DNA of 64,000 nucleotides from Cavia porcellus (GCF_034190915.1 NW_026947499.1:4029950-4093949); one strand, 5' to 3'. Shown: positions 11,491-24,905, numbered from the stretch's first letter. Numbers and translations: made by a program. The notes: generated by a model not told the origin, from the sequence alone.

Positions 11491-12979
11491 GACTCATTAG
11501 TTTTTACTCAAAGATCATGAAGCGTCCTAAGTTCTATCCCATGCCGGAAAGGAGGTACCCTGTGCGTGCTGGGCAAGCAGGACATATTGCCCAGCATGTC
11601 TTCCACTTGACGTTTCCACAGATACTGTCAGCCCAGAGCGGTAACGTATACCCCTATGCCATGGAAGGATCTCGGAGCCATCGCCACCAATATGGGTGCA
11701 AACTCCCAGGTCTAGAGTGAGCAGAACATGGGGCTCACTTGTCACCGCCTACCACAGCCACGCTGGGCGAAGGCCGATGTCTGTAGTAAACAGCTCTACA
11801 CGGCATACCTGAGGTCTTGTTTCAGAAAGATTTCTGTCCTTGTTCTCTAAAATTTATCATGGGAGAAACTTCGAGAGCCTCATATGACACAAAGCTTCCC
11901 TGACACATATTCTCATCAGGCTTTAAAAAAGTGTCCTGCATCGGAATATTCCAACAATGAGGCTGTGGGTCTCTGTCCCTGACTGTACATCTGAGTCACC
12001 CAGGAAGTTTCTGTGAGTAGTAAGTAATGTGTGGTTCTCGGGGCTGACACCAGACCAAGAATCTGCATCATCTTTGGGGACGGGTTTTGTTGAGTCACAA
12101 GGGAGTAAAGCTTGAAACAGGCCCAGTTAGGACATGGAAAACAGCATTGACTCCAGACTCAGGTGGCTCCGATCTACATTGCTGTCTGTCAGATCTTCCC
12201 CCAGCTCCCTCGCCCACCTCACAGATGTTAACTCTCAAATAAGCACCCAGACATTCTTTTAAAATATATACTATTCTCATGGCACAGCTTGAGAAGCCTG
12301 GGAAATCTTGGGAGAAACTTGATACAACTTTTTCAGGGGAGTTTTGTGAATATTTAGTATGTCTTAAGGTGTCTTTAGTTGAACATATGCATGAAGGAAC
12401 TCAAATTCTTATGTTGTCTTTGGACATTCAAAGTGAACTTTTGACTCTGTTGTTCTGATGAGCTACACTTTACCAGAGTAAGGGGTGCTATAACTAGAGT
12501 TAGAATTATGAAAGAATGTTAGGGATAACCTCATGCATTAACAAAATGCATGTATGCACCCACACACACACATGCACACACGCACTCATGCATGCACTCA
12601 TCAACTGTAGAGTGCTAACCCCCCCTCCCCCGCTTAACAATTCCACAGTTCCAGCAGTTGGATCTCAAAGTCTTCTGAACACAATCATGGTTCTCTCCTA
12701 AAGAAAATGTTCCCTTAATACATTCTTCAAATAGAAGACTGTTATTTCTTTGGGAGGCTGAAAATATAGTGATTGTTGTGGGCTTCAGGGGAAGGAAGGG
12801 TGGGAAGACAATGGAGAGGGGGCTGAAAGTGATGAAGATCTGACACCTCTGCACGGGTATCTCCAGCTGAGTGGAAATATTACATGCTGCAACCGTAACA
12901 TACCTATTTGAGGGTGTGTTTTATGACTTCTCAATGCACCTAAGGAGTTGGTAATTCAACACTTATTTAAGATAACTTA
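11491..12979. other. non-coding stretch, nothing recognised
   Basis: No gene is seen. Positions 12556-12602 are CA/CATG-rich but impure. A C-rich run (ccccccctcccccg) sits near 12619-12632. Confidence 0.4.
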
Positions 12980-13076
12980 TTTTTTTGTTTGGTTTGGTTT
13001 TGGAACCAGGAATCGAATTCACGATCTCACATTTGCTAGGCAGGTGCTTACACCATCGAGCTAAATCCCCAGCCCC
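12980..13076 (-). mobile_element. full-length ID-type SINE, divergent subfamily
   Basis: The minus strand starts 'GGGGCTGGGGATTTAGCTCG' at 13076 and has an anticodon loop CTAGCAA (AGC-like, unlike the UGC-like loop of the young copies). The B box is 'GAATTCGATTC', ending 'GGTTCC' with a short AAACC/A-rich tail at 12980-13008. No convincing TSD was found; 'gataa' occurs on both sides. It is probably older than the 11.4 and 45.3 kb copies. Confidence 0.88.
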
Positions 13077-13194
13077 TGATAATTCGCTGTTTATAAAGTT
13101 TTTAGTTTTCTTGGTGCATATGCGGAGGACTTAATGATTACACACAAGCTGAAATATCACGTGGTTTCCCTTCTGTGGGAAATGCAAAGAAAAA

Positions 13195-13300
13195 GTAAAG
13201 AGCAAAATAAAAGAAACGTGGAAACGGGGAGAGAGAGCATTTGCAAAGGGAAAGGGGAGAGAGGGAAGGAGGGAGAAGAGGAGGGAGGGAACATCAGAAG
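13195..13300. repeat. purine-rich (GGGA/GAA) low-complexity tract
   Basis: The segment is nearly all A and G, with GGGAGA, GGAAGG and GAGGGA units, and has C/T interruptions. It is simple sequence and the frames across it should not be read as coding. Confidence 0.75.
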
Positions 13301-15104
13301 AATTAAGATGTGTTGTAAGATGATTCTTATATCAACACACTAAGGTTTTCTAAGGATTTCTCTGATTCCTACCTCGGTGACTCAAGGATAGCACACAGCT
13401 TCGTCCTTGCTATGACACACGAAGTCCCTGCTAAAATCACACAGCAGCTCAGACATATGTGCCGCCAATGGACTTCAGAAAAGAAACCATGCAAACACCA
13501 GTCCTCAGCAGAGATGCAGTCAGTAGGGAGCCACTGACCGAGGCTGGCTCAGCGGCCCCATGCTTCCAGGCTCCTGTTCTTCTCAACCCAAGCAAAGGCC
13601 CCACCAACTATGCCCACAGGGGCTCAGCTTGTTAACTTGAGGAATGGACAGATGGCAACACTCATGGCGAGACGTTAATAAAGGGCTGCTCAATTTTGTT
13701 GAATATCACAAGCAGCGTGTTCATTCCTTCTAGAAAATGGAGTGGAGAGACTGTGGATTGAGTCTAGTCACTAAGTTAGCATTGGTTCACAAATCCTCCG
13801 ACCAGGACTGACCAGCCTCTCATCAGCGGGAATCACACACATTATCAGCAGGATGCCGGGAGCTTCTGACTGATGGATTCCACACAGCCACGCCTCTTGA
13901 GTATTTCAGAATAAATGAGGGAGGAGGGGCTTTTGTCAACAAAATTACTAAGTCTGCACAGAAAGCTCCACTTCACTGAGTAGAAAATATCAAGGGAGAT
14001 TGATAATCTGAGGGGTTTTGCTCTCATGCCACAAATCGAAAGGAATTTGGAAGCTGGTGTTTACCATTCATCAAGTTTGTCTTCGCTCAAGTTTTATTTT
14101 CTGGGTCATACAAAATGGCAAGTGGATATAGACCAAAGTCAGGAAAATAAAACCTAAAAATGCGTCTCCTGAGGATGTGTGTGAGTGCAGCTGATGACAA
14201 ACACTGCGGGCTGGTTCACACTCAGGAGGGCGCGGCCACACTTAAGGAAAGGTCCCGAAGGGTTACTCATGCATTGATTATTCAGCTTTTTCTTGGGAAA
14301 CTTTCAAGCACGCAGTCAACCTCCCAATCCATGGGCTCTGCATCCACTGACTCAATCAGCCAGAAACCTGCGATGTTTGTACTGAACATAGACGAAGTAC
14401 TTTTTTCCGGTTGCACCTGTATACAAGTGCAACAGCTGTTTACACAGTCTTTACCCCTCATCAGGGGTTGTAAGCAATCCGCAGACACCTTAAAGTATAA
14501 AGAGGATGCAGATCCCTTACACACAAATGCTGTGCCGCTTAACAGAAAGAGAATACACATTTGGTCTCCTCCACAGAGGCCGAAGAGCCAGTCCCCTTGA
14601 TACAAAGAGGGGATGATACCTAAGCAGGAAGGAGGAAAATCCAGGCAATTGTCTCCGTATTGTGACACTTTATATGTCTTTAAAATTCCCTGTTGTGAAA
14701 TCCAGCATATTAAACTCAGGCCTTGCTGACCCTGCTCCACTCCCCAAGGCGCTGGTCTTTAATTTCTTCTGTACACCAAGACACTAGCCTCTGTCCCTCC
14801 CTCCTTCTTTTCCTTTTCCAGGTTTGGAAGATTTTAAGAAATTCCTGTAAACTTCCCGCAAAACAGAAGAATTCTGGGTGAGCACTTGGGGGCAGTGCGG
14901 TGTGATGTAAAAGGACCCCGGGAGCCTCCGCACACCCAGCAGGGGTTCAAACCCCACTTGAAGAGCCCAGGAGAAGACACTCAGGGCCTGCTCCTCGCCT
15001 GCCTGCAGGAAGCCAGCACCCCACAGCCCGGAGCTCACAGCTTAGTGGGAAATCACACAGTAAATAATCATGAGAACTACCTCTAGACATCACCTTCCAG
15101 GTAG
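13301..15104. other. non-coding stretch, nothing firmly recognised
   Basis: Opposed open frames at 14160-14600 (plus) and 14282-14740 (minus), near 150 codons, overlap each other and have no domain. Around 14890-14970 'ggggttcaaaccccactt' and its surroundings could be a very old MIR, but this is too weak to call. Confidence 0.4.
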
Positions 15105-15315
15105 CTGAGCCCTACTTGCCCATTTATTCAGCTTAGATCTTACCTCTGCCCCACTGGCCCCTTCCTCCCTCTCACCTTGGTCTCCTTTTCCCCAGGCTGA
15201 CTCACTGTGTGTTTCTTGTTTATGTTCTGTCTCTGTTTCCTGGGGGCAGGGCTGTTGTCTATTTGGCTCACAGCATGAAGCCTTCAGCTGTGCAAGGGCC
15301 AGAGCTGTATTTCCT
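15105..15315 (+). mobile_element. L2 LINE 3' fragment, ancient
   Basis: The order 'cccatttattcagcttagat', 'ccccttcctccctctcacct', 'tttcttgtttatgttctgtc' and 'ctgggggcagggctgttgtc' follows the known 3'-end layout of mammalian L2 in sense orientation. Copies of this age are heavily diverged. The borders and assignment are from pattern recognition only. Confidence 0.5.
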
Positions 15316-17229
15316 TCCCACTGCCCCTCAGCACAGACGCAGGGGACTGCGTCTCCCTGCTGCCTGACTGGGATGCAGACTGAAGGGTCACAGCTCTGCC
15401 TCAATTCTGAAGCCGGCCGTGAACTCCAAGGGCTTCGGTCAGTGAAGATAAAATGAGAGTCGGGCAGGGCAGTGGCTCTGTATGCATTTCCTCTAATGTT
15501 GTGTCTTAATATTTTGTTTCATAGCACACACGTCCAAGAGCTCCCTAAAGCTGGGGCTTAAGAATCTCAGTAGGAAAATTTCCCCTAAGCACAGAGCTTT
15601 CCTGCTGTTTCCTTGCACACTTTTCAGTCCAGCCTCTTTTCTGCTGTATATACTTTTTATTAATTTTTTAATTACAGAAATTAGAATTCTGCTATTTTTG
15701 CCTTCTCAATGCACACAATCTCAAGCACAGATTTCTCTTTACGGTGTACCTGTGAGGATTTTTTGACAAATAAACAAATTCTACCAGCACTAATTCTCTT
15801 ACACTGATGCTTTTGCTCACTTTCATCCTGGGATTATTTCCCTTTTGGTGGGTTTTCTGTGCAGGGATCCTCCCACTGGAACATTTCAGTGTGATAAAAG
15901 GTGAAGTGACCGAGGCCTCTCCCCTCTCAGCCTTCAGGGCTCCTTCCTTCACACCCAGGCCTCTCTGCTTCCTCCCTGACACTGGCTCCACCCTTGAGTG
16001 CCATCTCTGGACTGATCTGGGCATCACTCCTGCTGCTATCATCTAGGACCAGGTGCTATAAAGTCCCTGCCTACTGGAGGAGGGTGTCTCTGGAAAAGCC
16101 TTGACCGAGACACACAGACACACATAGTGGAAGAAGCTTGGATAGATAATTACCTTGGCAGGAGCAATAGTAACTGTGCTAAGAGTCACAGGGAAGGGTT
16201 AGAAATGGGAAGAAATAAGTCAGCAGAAAGAGATGGAGACAGCAGCACACACAGTGAGCAGCAGAGGAGAGGGCAGCTCTAGGCAAGCAGAGAAGAACCA
16301 GGCTGTGGGTATCGGGGAGGGCAGATAAACGATAAGTACTCAGGCACAGATCCTTACTGGATTCAATGGAGAGAGAGGTCATTTCTTTTCAAATGACCAT
16401 AAAATAATATTATAGGCTAAGATCTTGTTCTCAGATGCCCCCTAAAATCAATTTTGTGATTCAAACCACAAGTGATTCCAGATTTATCTGACGTAACAAG
16501 CAGGGTGTTACAGACAACAAAAATTTACTTTGAGTGTTTTCATTAAGTTAATAGAGCAATTACAGTTAACATTTTAAGTCTAGAAATTAATTTAGACCAT
16601 ATTATCTCCGGTTAACTAGGCATAATAATAGAACTGAGCTAACAGAGTATTTTGAGGATGAAATTAGTGGTTGTCCAAATGCCTGTGGTTTAAGTGGTAC
16701 ACAGGAGGAGGCTGGTGACACTATCTACTCCAGATATTTAATTTTCTTGTAAAGCCCAGAATCAAGTTGTTCTCAGCTCTTGGTGAGTGTAAAACTGCCT
16801 TCAGCAGCTGTGTGAGAGCACAGCCAGGGCGCTTGGTAAGAACAGTTTGCAGACTGTCAGACACTGTGGGAGACGGTGCTCCTCACTCAGTTCCAGGAAG
16901 TGTGTGCTTTTTGCAGACTCATAGGAAAAAGAGAATAGGCAGAAAAAAATGAGCTCCTTCTCTGGGCCCTGGAAGACCTAACTGAAATGTATCTCTGGGA
17001 GCACTCGCACCAAGCGATCCTGGCCAGGAGAAAAATGAAAAAGATAAATATGAAGAACTGACAGGCATAGAGAGGGTGCCACTTACACCAGCAGGCAGGG
17101 CTGCGTTTCATTTGAAAACACACCGGAGAGAACCAAATTCAGTCTTAAAGCAAACTAAATAAAGTGGATGAGTTTTTCTCTTTCTGATTGTATGTGCTGT
17201 GCTAGGGGATATGGTTACATTATCATCTG
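15316..17229. other. non-coding stretch, nothing recognised
   Basis: There are open frames of about 60-116 codons on both strands but no gene evidence. Base composition becomes AT-richer after about 16380. Confidence 0.4.
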
Positions 17230-17900
17230 TTCAAAGTGTAAATGGTTCCGTGGAAGTGTAATTCAAATACCACACTATTCACCCATTAAGGTGAAAAAAA
17301 TTCAGTGCTTTCTTTTTAAATGTACTAAGTTCTGAAACAAAGACCAAGCTCTAACGTTAGAGCACTTGCACTAACTCACGCAGAAGTCCCATCCACCTAG
17401 TTTCTCCTCGTCCTGGCTCCATCTTCTGACCGTCAGTGACAGCTGCTCTCCTGCATCAGTTTGCCAGGTTGCTAGACTTGATGGCGTTGGAGCCTTTACA
17501 ACGTGGTCATTTTTGTCTGGCTTTTGTCACTTACAGCGGTGTTTTCAAATTTCACCTGTGACACAGCAGATGACGTTATTTATTTTAGTGCCCGGTAGCA
17601 CTCACTGACTGTCCGCAGCCTCTCCTTATCCACTTACTGGGTTCCTGTACTTTGGACTTTCACACACAGTGCTGCTGCGGGGAGCTGTGCTGTGCGGCTG
17701 TGTACTGTCATTGCTATGACTTCGTTTTTACGACAACCTTCCCTCCTCTCGTGATTGAAACAAACACGCTTCACCATCCTGGTGGTTTGGTCTCGTTATC
17801 AGTAGGCTGAAGTCTTTTAATAGGTGTCATTGTCTGTTATCAGTAAAATTCCACTGGTTACTGTATGCATATGAGTTGTTCTCAGTGTGACAACAGGGAA
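17230..17900 (-). mobile_element. L1M-type LINE-1 3' UTR fragment
   Basis: The plus strand reads as the antisense of an old L1 3' end. Landmarks are 'gtaattcaaataccacacta' and 'ttcacccattaaggtgaaaa', then 'ggtcatttttgtctggcttt', 'cacttacagcggtgttttca', 'cttatccacttactgggttc' and 'ttggactttcacacacagtg'. There is no ORF2 remnant in register. The fragment is old and indel-rich, and the borders are approximate. Confidence 0.65.
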
Positions 17901-19929
17901 ACCTCCATTTTTATTACCAGGACACTTTTTAATGTTGAAAATGGGAAATACTGCGGGACATAAATGAAATCTCTGCCTGCTTGTGTCCAAGTAATGGAAA
18001 TCCTCCCGTGCCTCCGGACCTGGAGATATTTAATTAAACATATTATGATGACTCACTGATTGGCTTTTCTTTATCTTCTAGTTATCCTCAAACAATGCAA
18101 AAAGAAGAGGTAAATTTTCAAACTATAAGTAAGTGATTGGAGTGCAAAGCTTGAGGCCCTTTCCTCACTGAGGTGAGAGCCGAGGTTTCGCACAGGCCGG
18201 AGCAAACTCTGGGGCGGTGGCACCACTGGTTTTGCTGTCCCCCTCAGGAGGCATCAGGCACCCCGAAGCCTGCAGCACCCTGGGAGCTCCAAGGCAGCAC
18301 AAAGCTGGTTACAGAAGGAAGGTTCCCCATCCTAAGATCCCGAAAGCCCGACTGGCCATTTGGAAATGAAAACGTGGAGAGGGTCAGAGCAGCCCTGAGG
18401 TCCCCTCCTCCTGTGACCTACAGGTGTCCCAGGAACCCTTGTGACACATGCCACCCCTCCCGCCAGGGCCACTCACCCTGCGGCCCCTCAATGCCCAGGC
18501 CACAGGGCTTTACTTTAGCAAGGGTCTATCATCAAGCAATCTGGTGTAAATAAGATTTAAGGAAACCCCCAGAGCCTTCCGAGCACTGGGCGCCTTCTGG
18601 GAGCACTGTGGAAGCCGCTTTTTAGGGTAAATCCCAGCAGCCAGGCAGCCTGTTTATGCATTTGCCAGTGAAGGCCTGCGAGGAATTTTCTAACCAGAAC
18701 ACTCCAGTGACACTTAGAGCTTCTGGGCTCTTTACACACTAATTCCTTCACTCAAAGCTGAAGCGAGCATCTTATAAAAGACCCGCTAGCCGCATTCTTC
18801 AACGTTAGTCTAAATCCCACTCTAGTTATCCACCAAATCTAAAACAAAACAGAAGAAAACAGATCAAAACAGAACATTGAATGAAACAAAATAATGAGAA
18901 CAAACCAAAACTGCAGAATAATACTGGGTTTCAAAGACAGGATAGAAGGAATCCCCCATATTTGCTATGCCGCACACTGTCCTCCTCCCAAAAGATGCTC
19001 AGACCACTGGCCCCAGGCCTGCAAAACCACCAGCACAGAATCTAGCTGCTCTGTGTATCTCTCAGCTCAGCTTGTTCTCCAAACCCGCAGGTTGCTTGGG
19101 TGGAGTGGGATGGGGGTGTTGATCCTCAACCCACACACTGGCAGGCTCACAAGAGGCCCTGACTTTTCTCTTCCTGGAGAAAAGAATCTTGCATGGCTTA
19201 CCAGAAAGCCTGGCAGGCTGGCTTCATGTTGGATCCTCCCAGTCCCAGCATGGCCAATTTTCAGCAAAAACGTGGTTTGAGGAGGCACAGAGAGAAGGAT
19301 CAAAGCATGAGTATGGAGTAGGCGAGGCCAAAGTTTGTAAAAAACGGGAGAAGCCTGTTTCCATAGTGTCCACTTCCTATTCCAAGAGCCAGGAAAGATG
19401 CTGACCAAAGCCCAAGGGTTTGGAATGGGCCTTTGTAAGTCTGAAGTTTGGAGAATCCCAGTGTGCAGAAAATACGGTTCACAGGCAGGACCACAGTCAG
19501 CACATAGCCATCCCACCCCCTCCTTCATCCTGGCTAGTTAGGAAGTTGAGTGACAATGTAATTGATGACCCAGACCAGGGCACACTGAAAGCACAAGGAG
19601 TGGCCATTAATAATTCCATCAGAAAATGGAAAAAAGAAATACAGACAAAAATACCCTGAATTGTACCAAATAAACTGGAAAAGTGCCCAGTTGTTATCCA
19701 TATTAGTGAGCATACAATCATGTGTAAGTAAAATCAGAGATCCAGCTCTCAGCCGCCCAGCAGGCTCAGGAGGAAGAGCTCTTCCTGGAAGAGAATGAGT
19801 CCTGAGGAAGTCAGTTCAAGACCCAACCCTGTCGGGATCATGGCAGAAATTCTGTCCGAGGATAGGGCTACCTCATTTTCCCTGGAGGCAAGAAACTCTA
19901 TTATAAAGCCTTGAGCAGAGGCTCACTAC
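17901..19929. other. non-coding stretch, nothing firmly recognised
   Basis: The open frame at 18173-18553 (126 codons, plus) and the opposed frames at 18894-19528 have no recognisable domain. An A-rich AAAAC-like patch at 18837-18905 resembles a decayed SINE or LINE tail. Positions 19740-19850 vaguely resemble a B1 body. Neither is firm enough to call. Confidence 0.4.
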
Positions 19930-20525
19930 AGGCTAAAATGGGATATTTCCGTACATCAGCACATGGAGGAAATTAGCATATTCATCCTCCCACACATTTA
20001 TTACTTCTGTGTCATGAGAACATCTGGCACCCTATTTTCTCGCTATTTGAAATATGCTATGTATTATCCTCTCATCTGACTCTGACTTAGTACTTACTAA
20101 CCAGCCTCTCTCCAACTCCTCTCATAACCTCTAACAACCAATTAGTTACCACACTTATTACAGTTCCCCTAATAACCAGTTAGTCATCACAACTAGCACA
20201 ATTAATTCCTCTAACTGTATTCTCAACTTCTATCAAAGCAAACAGTTTAGATCCTGCAGGTGAGTCAAATTATCCCATGTGTGTCTTTCTGTGTCTATTT
20301 TCTGACTTAGCATAGTGTCCTCCAAGATCGCCATCCATTGGGTTGTAAACTACAGGATTTCCTTCTTTTTGCTGGCTGAGTAATATTCTGCTTTGCCTCC
20401 CACATGGTCCTCTAGGCAGACATGTGCTGCTGGGCATCTCGGCTGCCTCCCTTCCTGGCTATGCTGTCATCAAAGCTGGAATAAATGTGCAGGTGGGGAT
20501 GTCTCTCCAACCTCCTGATTCCACA
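19930..20525 (-). mobile_element. L1M-type LINE-1 3' UTR fragment
   Basis: Antisense landmarks of the old L1 3' end are visible on the plus strand: 'ttagcatattcatcctccca', 'gtgtcatgagaacatctggc', 'tctgacttagcatagtgtcc', 'ggatttccttctttttgctg', 'gctgagtaatattctgcttt' and 'ctggaataaatgtgcaggtg'. It is diverged and has no coding part. Confidence 0.7.
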
Positions 20526-22480
20526 GCCAGGACAGAGTTACTGTAGGATCTCAGGCACTGATTCCTCTGCCTGAGTCCCAGCCTGGAGCTCTGAGCTTCA
20601 CCGAGGGCCCAAACAGACACTTTGGAAGTGTTTTATGTAATTTCCTCCCAAGGAGGCAGTGACCAGGATCCGTTTGGAGATGTACCCTTGCTGGTCCGCT
20701 TCCCTGGGTCTAAAGCCCCGTGCTGTCCCTCACCTTCCCGAGATGAGGAGAGATTCCGCATAATCCCAACACGATCCAGTCGCCTGCAGCTCTGCACTGC
20801 ATCCACCATAAGGCGTCTTCTGTCCTCGGTCTTCTCTGCTGCTCATTGTCAGGACTCAGCTCTTCCAACAAGAAACCATGTTTAATCAAACACGGGAACG
20901 TAAATGCCACAAGGTGTGGAAAAGCAACAGAACTGCCCTCACTAATGCAGTGAGCGGTCCTTTATGGACACCCACGTCTCGTTCCCCCACCGGTGACAGA
21001 TCCTTGGAGAGGTCAGTTGGCGATGAATCTTGCACTGGGGAGTGAAAACATGCAATGGAGAGGGTCAGAGGGCAGGGCGGGCACCCACGCTGCAGCCACA
21101 GAGGTTTGAGTAGGAGCAGAGGGAACTCCCTGTGGGTGGACATAGCCTTGCGGTCCTGGGGAGACAGCAGCCTGATTAATGAGGTCCTCTACAGATGTCC
21201 ATGCAAGCCCTGCCCGCTTCCTGGCACAGAACTCTGATTTTAGATTCTGCTGGATTGGAAATGCATCTCAGGTGTGGCTCCTCTTAGGTCCTTATTTGCT
21301 GCGGTGTTTTCTGTGGCTATGGCCAAAGGCAACCTCAGCACCTCACTTGTTATTTTCTAGAATGTGAGTGAGTTGTGCATGCGTGTGTGCATTCATGTAG
21401 CTCAGGCTTTTATATTTTAATTAAAGTGGCAGCAGTTATAAATGTCCATCAGGCACAAGTTTCTGCAGTCACTGGGCCATGGATTGGGGACTTACAGTGA
21501 TCTCCCTTCCTTGTAGCAAGCTCACTGTCCCACACGCACACAGCCCTCCGCTCCCAGGAGGCTAGTGTGTGTTGGTGTGAACTCACTGGATGTGAGTCTA
21601 CTGGGCTCTGCTCAGGGACCTGGGGTGCAGGGTGGGCCTGGGATCCCGTCCACCCACAGGCTTGGCTTTCTGCATCATTTGCACTTCCTGGGGTGTGGTT
21701 ACATCTAAGCTCACAGTGTAGCTCTGTTTCTTTGTCAGCATCTATGTATCCTAGATTCACACTGAATAGTGCACATGCCCATGTGTGTTCACATGGACAT
21801 GGAAAATGCACATATGTAGTGAGAATGGGGTTATACACACACATACATGGCAGCACAGGTGAGCTGCAGAGGACGGGGAGGGACCAAGGCTCCAGCAGTA
21901 TGAAGGAGGAGGCAGTGGCTGCACCAGCACCACACGCACCGTCCTTTCCTGTGCTCATCCATCCTACCATCCAGGAGAAGGTCGTGCATGCAAAGGATCT
22001 GCCCATGCCCCAGCTGTCTCAGGACCCAAGTCACACAGCCTCCCTGCCTTCCCATCGTCACTCTGAGGCACAGGAAGATAGAGCAGTCGCTGCCCAGGTC
22101 ATCTGTGGGCCTCACGCTGGCTGAAGAAAAGAACGCAGAGGAGCTCACCTGTCCCTGCAAGAGCCTCCACGGAGGTGACGCTGGGTGCAGAGGGTCCCGC
22201 TCTGTTATGAAAGAAAGGGTCAGCAAGGGCGAGGAGGGTGACGAGGGTGAGGACGTGCGGCCTCCCCATGGGGATGGGCAAAGTAAGAGGGAGCCCCGGG
22301 GATGGGCAGATCTGTGAAATCTGATTGTCTGGTTTTTCCTGAAAACATGAACTGCTTGTGGATTAACACAGGGCCAGTGGAAGTTAGGGTCCAAGGGAAG
22401 TGGCCCTCATTTCCCGGACTCTGCAGCCCGGATTTGGGGTCACTGTGGAACAGCTGGACTCAATACTTACTGATGCACAG
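20526..22480. other. non-coding GC-balanced stretch with opposed open frames
   Basis: Two opposed 185-codon frames (21567-22124 plus, 21449-22006 minus) and a 187-codon minus frame (21831-22394) overlap. They have no recognisable domain, and frames of this size are expected by chance in this composition and length. CpG is locally a little higher around 22140-22300 but does not make an island. Confidence 0.45.
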
Positions 22481-22618
22481 AAAGAAAGAGGGAGGGGAGA
22501 GAGGGAGGAGGGAGAGGGGGTGGAGAAAGAAGGGGGAGGGGAAGGAAAAGAAGAGGGACACGGAGAAGGAAGAAAGGGGAGGTAAAAAGGGGAAGGGGTG
22601 GGAGGGAGGAAATGGAAA
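22481..22618. repeat. polypurine (GGGA/GAAG-rich) tract
   Basis: About 140 bases of almost pure A and G include GAGGGAGG, GAAAGAAG and GGGGAGG units. It is the purine-strand counterpart of the 8.7 kb pyrimidine tract in type, but the two are not sequence duplicates. It could form a triplex. Confidence 0.9.
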
Positions 22619-24741
22619 TGTTAATAACCTGCCCAGACGGAATTTATTTAGCATGAGTCTACTGAGATGTCACATGTGGAGATTTTCTGTACAGTCCCTT
22701 TAAATTAAAATACTCCCCTGGGGCAGTTATGGGGAAGTACACCCCTCACTGTGCTGCAGAGGCCTTTGGCACCCCTCAGCTCCGAAAGGCTGCCCTGGGG
22801 TCACTGGTGTAAAGCTCCAGGAGATTTTCTCAAAGGGCTTCCCAGAGGGCTGCCTTAATTCTCTGTGACCCTCTCCTGTGAGCTGCAGGCTGCGGGGCCA
22901 CCTCACGGCCTCGCAGTGTCTGAGAGGGGACAAAGTAAGTCACACCACGAGGTCTGTATGACCTGCTGATTTCCCCACCTGCATGTACAGTGAGGAGGAC
23001 AAGGCGGCACCCTGTCCTGCCCCTGTCCTTTCAAGGTGGCCACCTCATAGTCCTAGCTTGGCCTTAAGTCTCAAGAATGTTTTGCAGTTATCCAAAAGCA
23101 AAGCCCAGCAGGGTAATCCTGGAACAGAGGATGCTAGGGCCCATAGGCTTGGAGAGACCCAGCCACCTGTGGTTAGGAACCAAGAGAGGCTGCTGTGCCT
23201 TTTTGGCTGGGCTGAAGTAGAAGAGGCATCTGGGGCAGACCCCAGCCTAATGTACCAGCTCCACACATGGACGGCGATATCATTTCACGATGATTTCCAG
23301 CTACACAATCTGCTCCAGGTGGAAGTGGGCATCGCACCTGAGCCGCTCTGGGTTTCTCCTCTGGGCACCATGCCTCTCCTTTGCAAGCCTGCAGAAGAGG
23401 AGAAAGTGGTCAATCATAGCTTGGAGCATTAAGTGATGAAGCAGTGAATCCACAGCAACGGAGTGAAAACGGCCTGGATTACAGAGCACAACCACTGCAG
23501 ATGACTTCTGGTACACACACTGCCCTGAGAGTGGAGGGGTCTGCCAGATGGGCCTTAGTTAGTGTGCTGACACCTTGGAACCTGGGGGACACTCTGTGCG
23601 GGATGGTCATGGAGACATCTACATCCGCTAATCTTAACCCAGGACCCCAGTCCCAGACATACTATTAGGGACTTTCTTCCGTGAAGAGGAGAGGAAGGAC
23701 ACCTCCACAGTGCATCACAGACTTTGGTCTCCCTGTGCTGTCTATTTTTCTAGTTTCTTTCTCATTTATCAAGTACATACATTCAGATATGTCCTAATGC
23801 TGCCTGCAGAGAGAAAGAAAGGTTTAATAGGGGCAGCAGGGAGCAAAAATAAATTAATAATAAATAAACAATGACATAAACTTGATGCCCACATGTGCAG
23901 CACACTGTGAGCCACTCTGGTAGGCTCCAAGTGCTAAGTAAGGTCAATGAAAATATGAAATACTCTGTATGACTGACAGCACATCATGGCAGTGCTGCGT
24001 AACAAAAATACCTAACACTCAGTCATCTAGAGAATCCATTTATTATTTCACAAGTCCCCAAGTTAAAGCGCTCTGCTGATCTTGGCCAGGTTCACCTCCT
24101 GATTTTTCTGACGTGTCTGAGGCCCATACACACTGGGCACTGATTTTCCTGTGGTTGGCTCACTTGGTCTGATTTCTGGCAGGGAGGCTTCTCCTCTCTC
24201 CTTGGTCCTTGATCCCGAGTGGGTTGGTCCAGGCTTATTTTCATGTTGAGACTGTGTTCCAGGAGGGAAAGCAAGTGCAGGCATGATTTATTGAGTCCTG
24301 GGATAATCAGCAACCATTGTCATATCTGCTTCATTCTGAGGACCAAAGTGGGCCCCTAGCTTACACTGGAGGACGGGCTGGGTCCTGGGTTTCCCAGCAG
24401 CCTTTGATTAAGGATGTAGAGAAGAGGGCAGGCATGGTTCCTCTATCTCCTGTCCCCTGACAGGCAGGCAGCTGGCAGCAGCTTGAGGGATGCTGGGGAG
24501 ATGCAGAGATGCAGTTCCTACCAGCCAGAGTTGGCAGAAAGAAGCACATGTCCAGGTGTGGCAGCCGCTCCTCTGGCGCATGAACCTTGGTCCTGCGCAA
24601 GAGCTCCTCTACCCCTTTCCCGACCTCTACCCCTTCCTGGTTGATCTCAGGTTGTCTCTCTAGGACATTCCAATGTCTTTCTTCACCTGTAAGAATGTTC
24701 ACATTTCCTGAGTCTCCTAGAGGAACGCTGACCACGTAGCC
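22619..24741. other. non-coding stretch, nothing firmly recognised
   Basis: The open frame at 22983-23432 (149 codons, plus) has no domain. Positions 23990-24310 begin 'gtgctgcgtaacaaaaatac' with 'ccatttattatttcacaagt', which resembles the start of an old interspersed repeat that I cannot name. Positions 23837-23875 are AT-rich (aataaat units). Confidence 0.4.
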
Positions 24742-24905
24742 CAGGGTGGTGCCACACACCTCTCTTTCCAGCTAAGTGGGAAGCTGAGTCAGGAAGATCA
24801 CAAGTTTGAGTTCAGCCTGGGCAGTTTAATGACCTAGAGAGATTCTGTCTCAATCTTGAAAAATAGAAAAGGGCCAAGGATGTGGCTTAGTGTGACAGCC
24901 TTGTT
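24742..24905 (+). mobile_element. B1/ID composite SINE (B4-like)
   Basis: A 7SL/B1-like left part shows 'ggtggtgccacacacctctc', 'gggaagctgagtcaggaaga', 'gagttcagcctgggcagttt' and 'agagagattctgtctcaatc'. An A-rich joint 'gaaaaatagaaaa' then leads into an ID-like right part 'gggccaaggatgtggcttag'. That order is diagnostic of the rodent B4 arrangement. Divergence is moderate and the 3' border is approximate. Confidence 0.8.

Noticed and set aside
18173..18553. 126-codon frame in a GC-rich patch as a possible exon
   Set aside because: No recognisable protein family, no clear splice sites in context, and CpG content too low for a promoter island.
21449..22394. Opposed and overlapping 185-187-codon frames
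   Set aside because: Low stop density in this composition makes a few frames of this length expected by chance in 64 kb. No domain, splice or promoter evidence favours any of them.
23990..24320. Possible old interspersed repeat ('ccatttattatttcacaagt')
   Set aside because: Only a short start resembles known repeats and I could not name a family or fix its ends.
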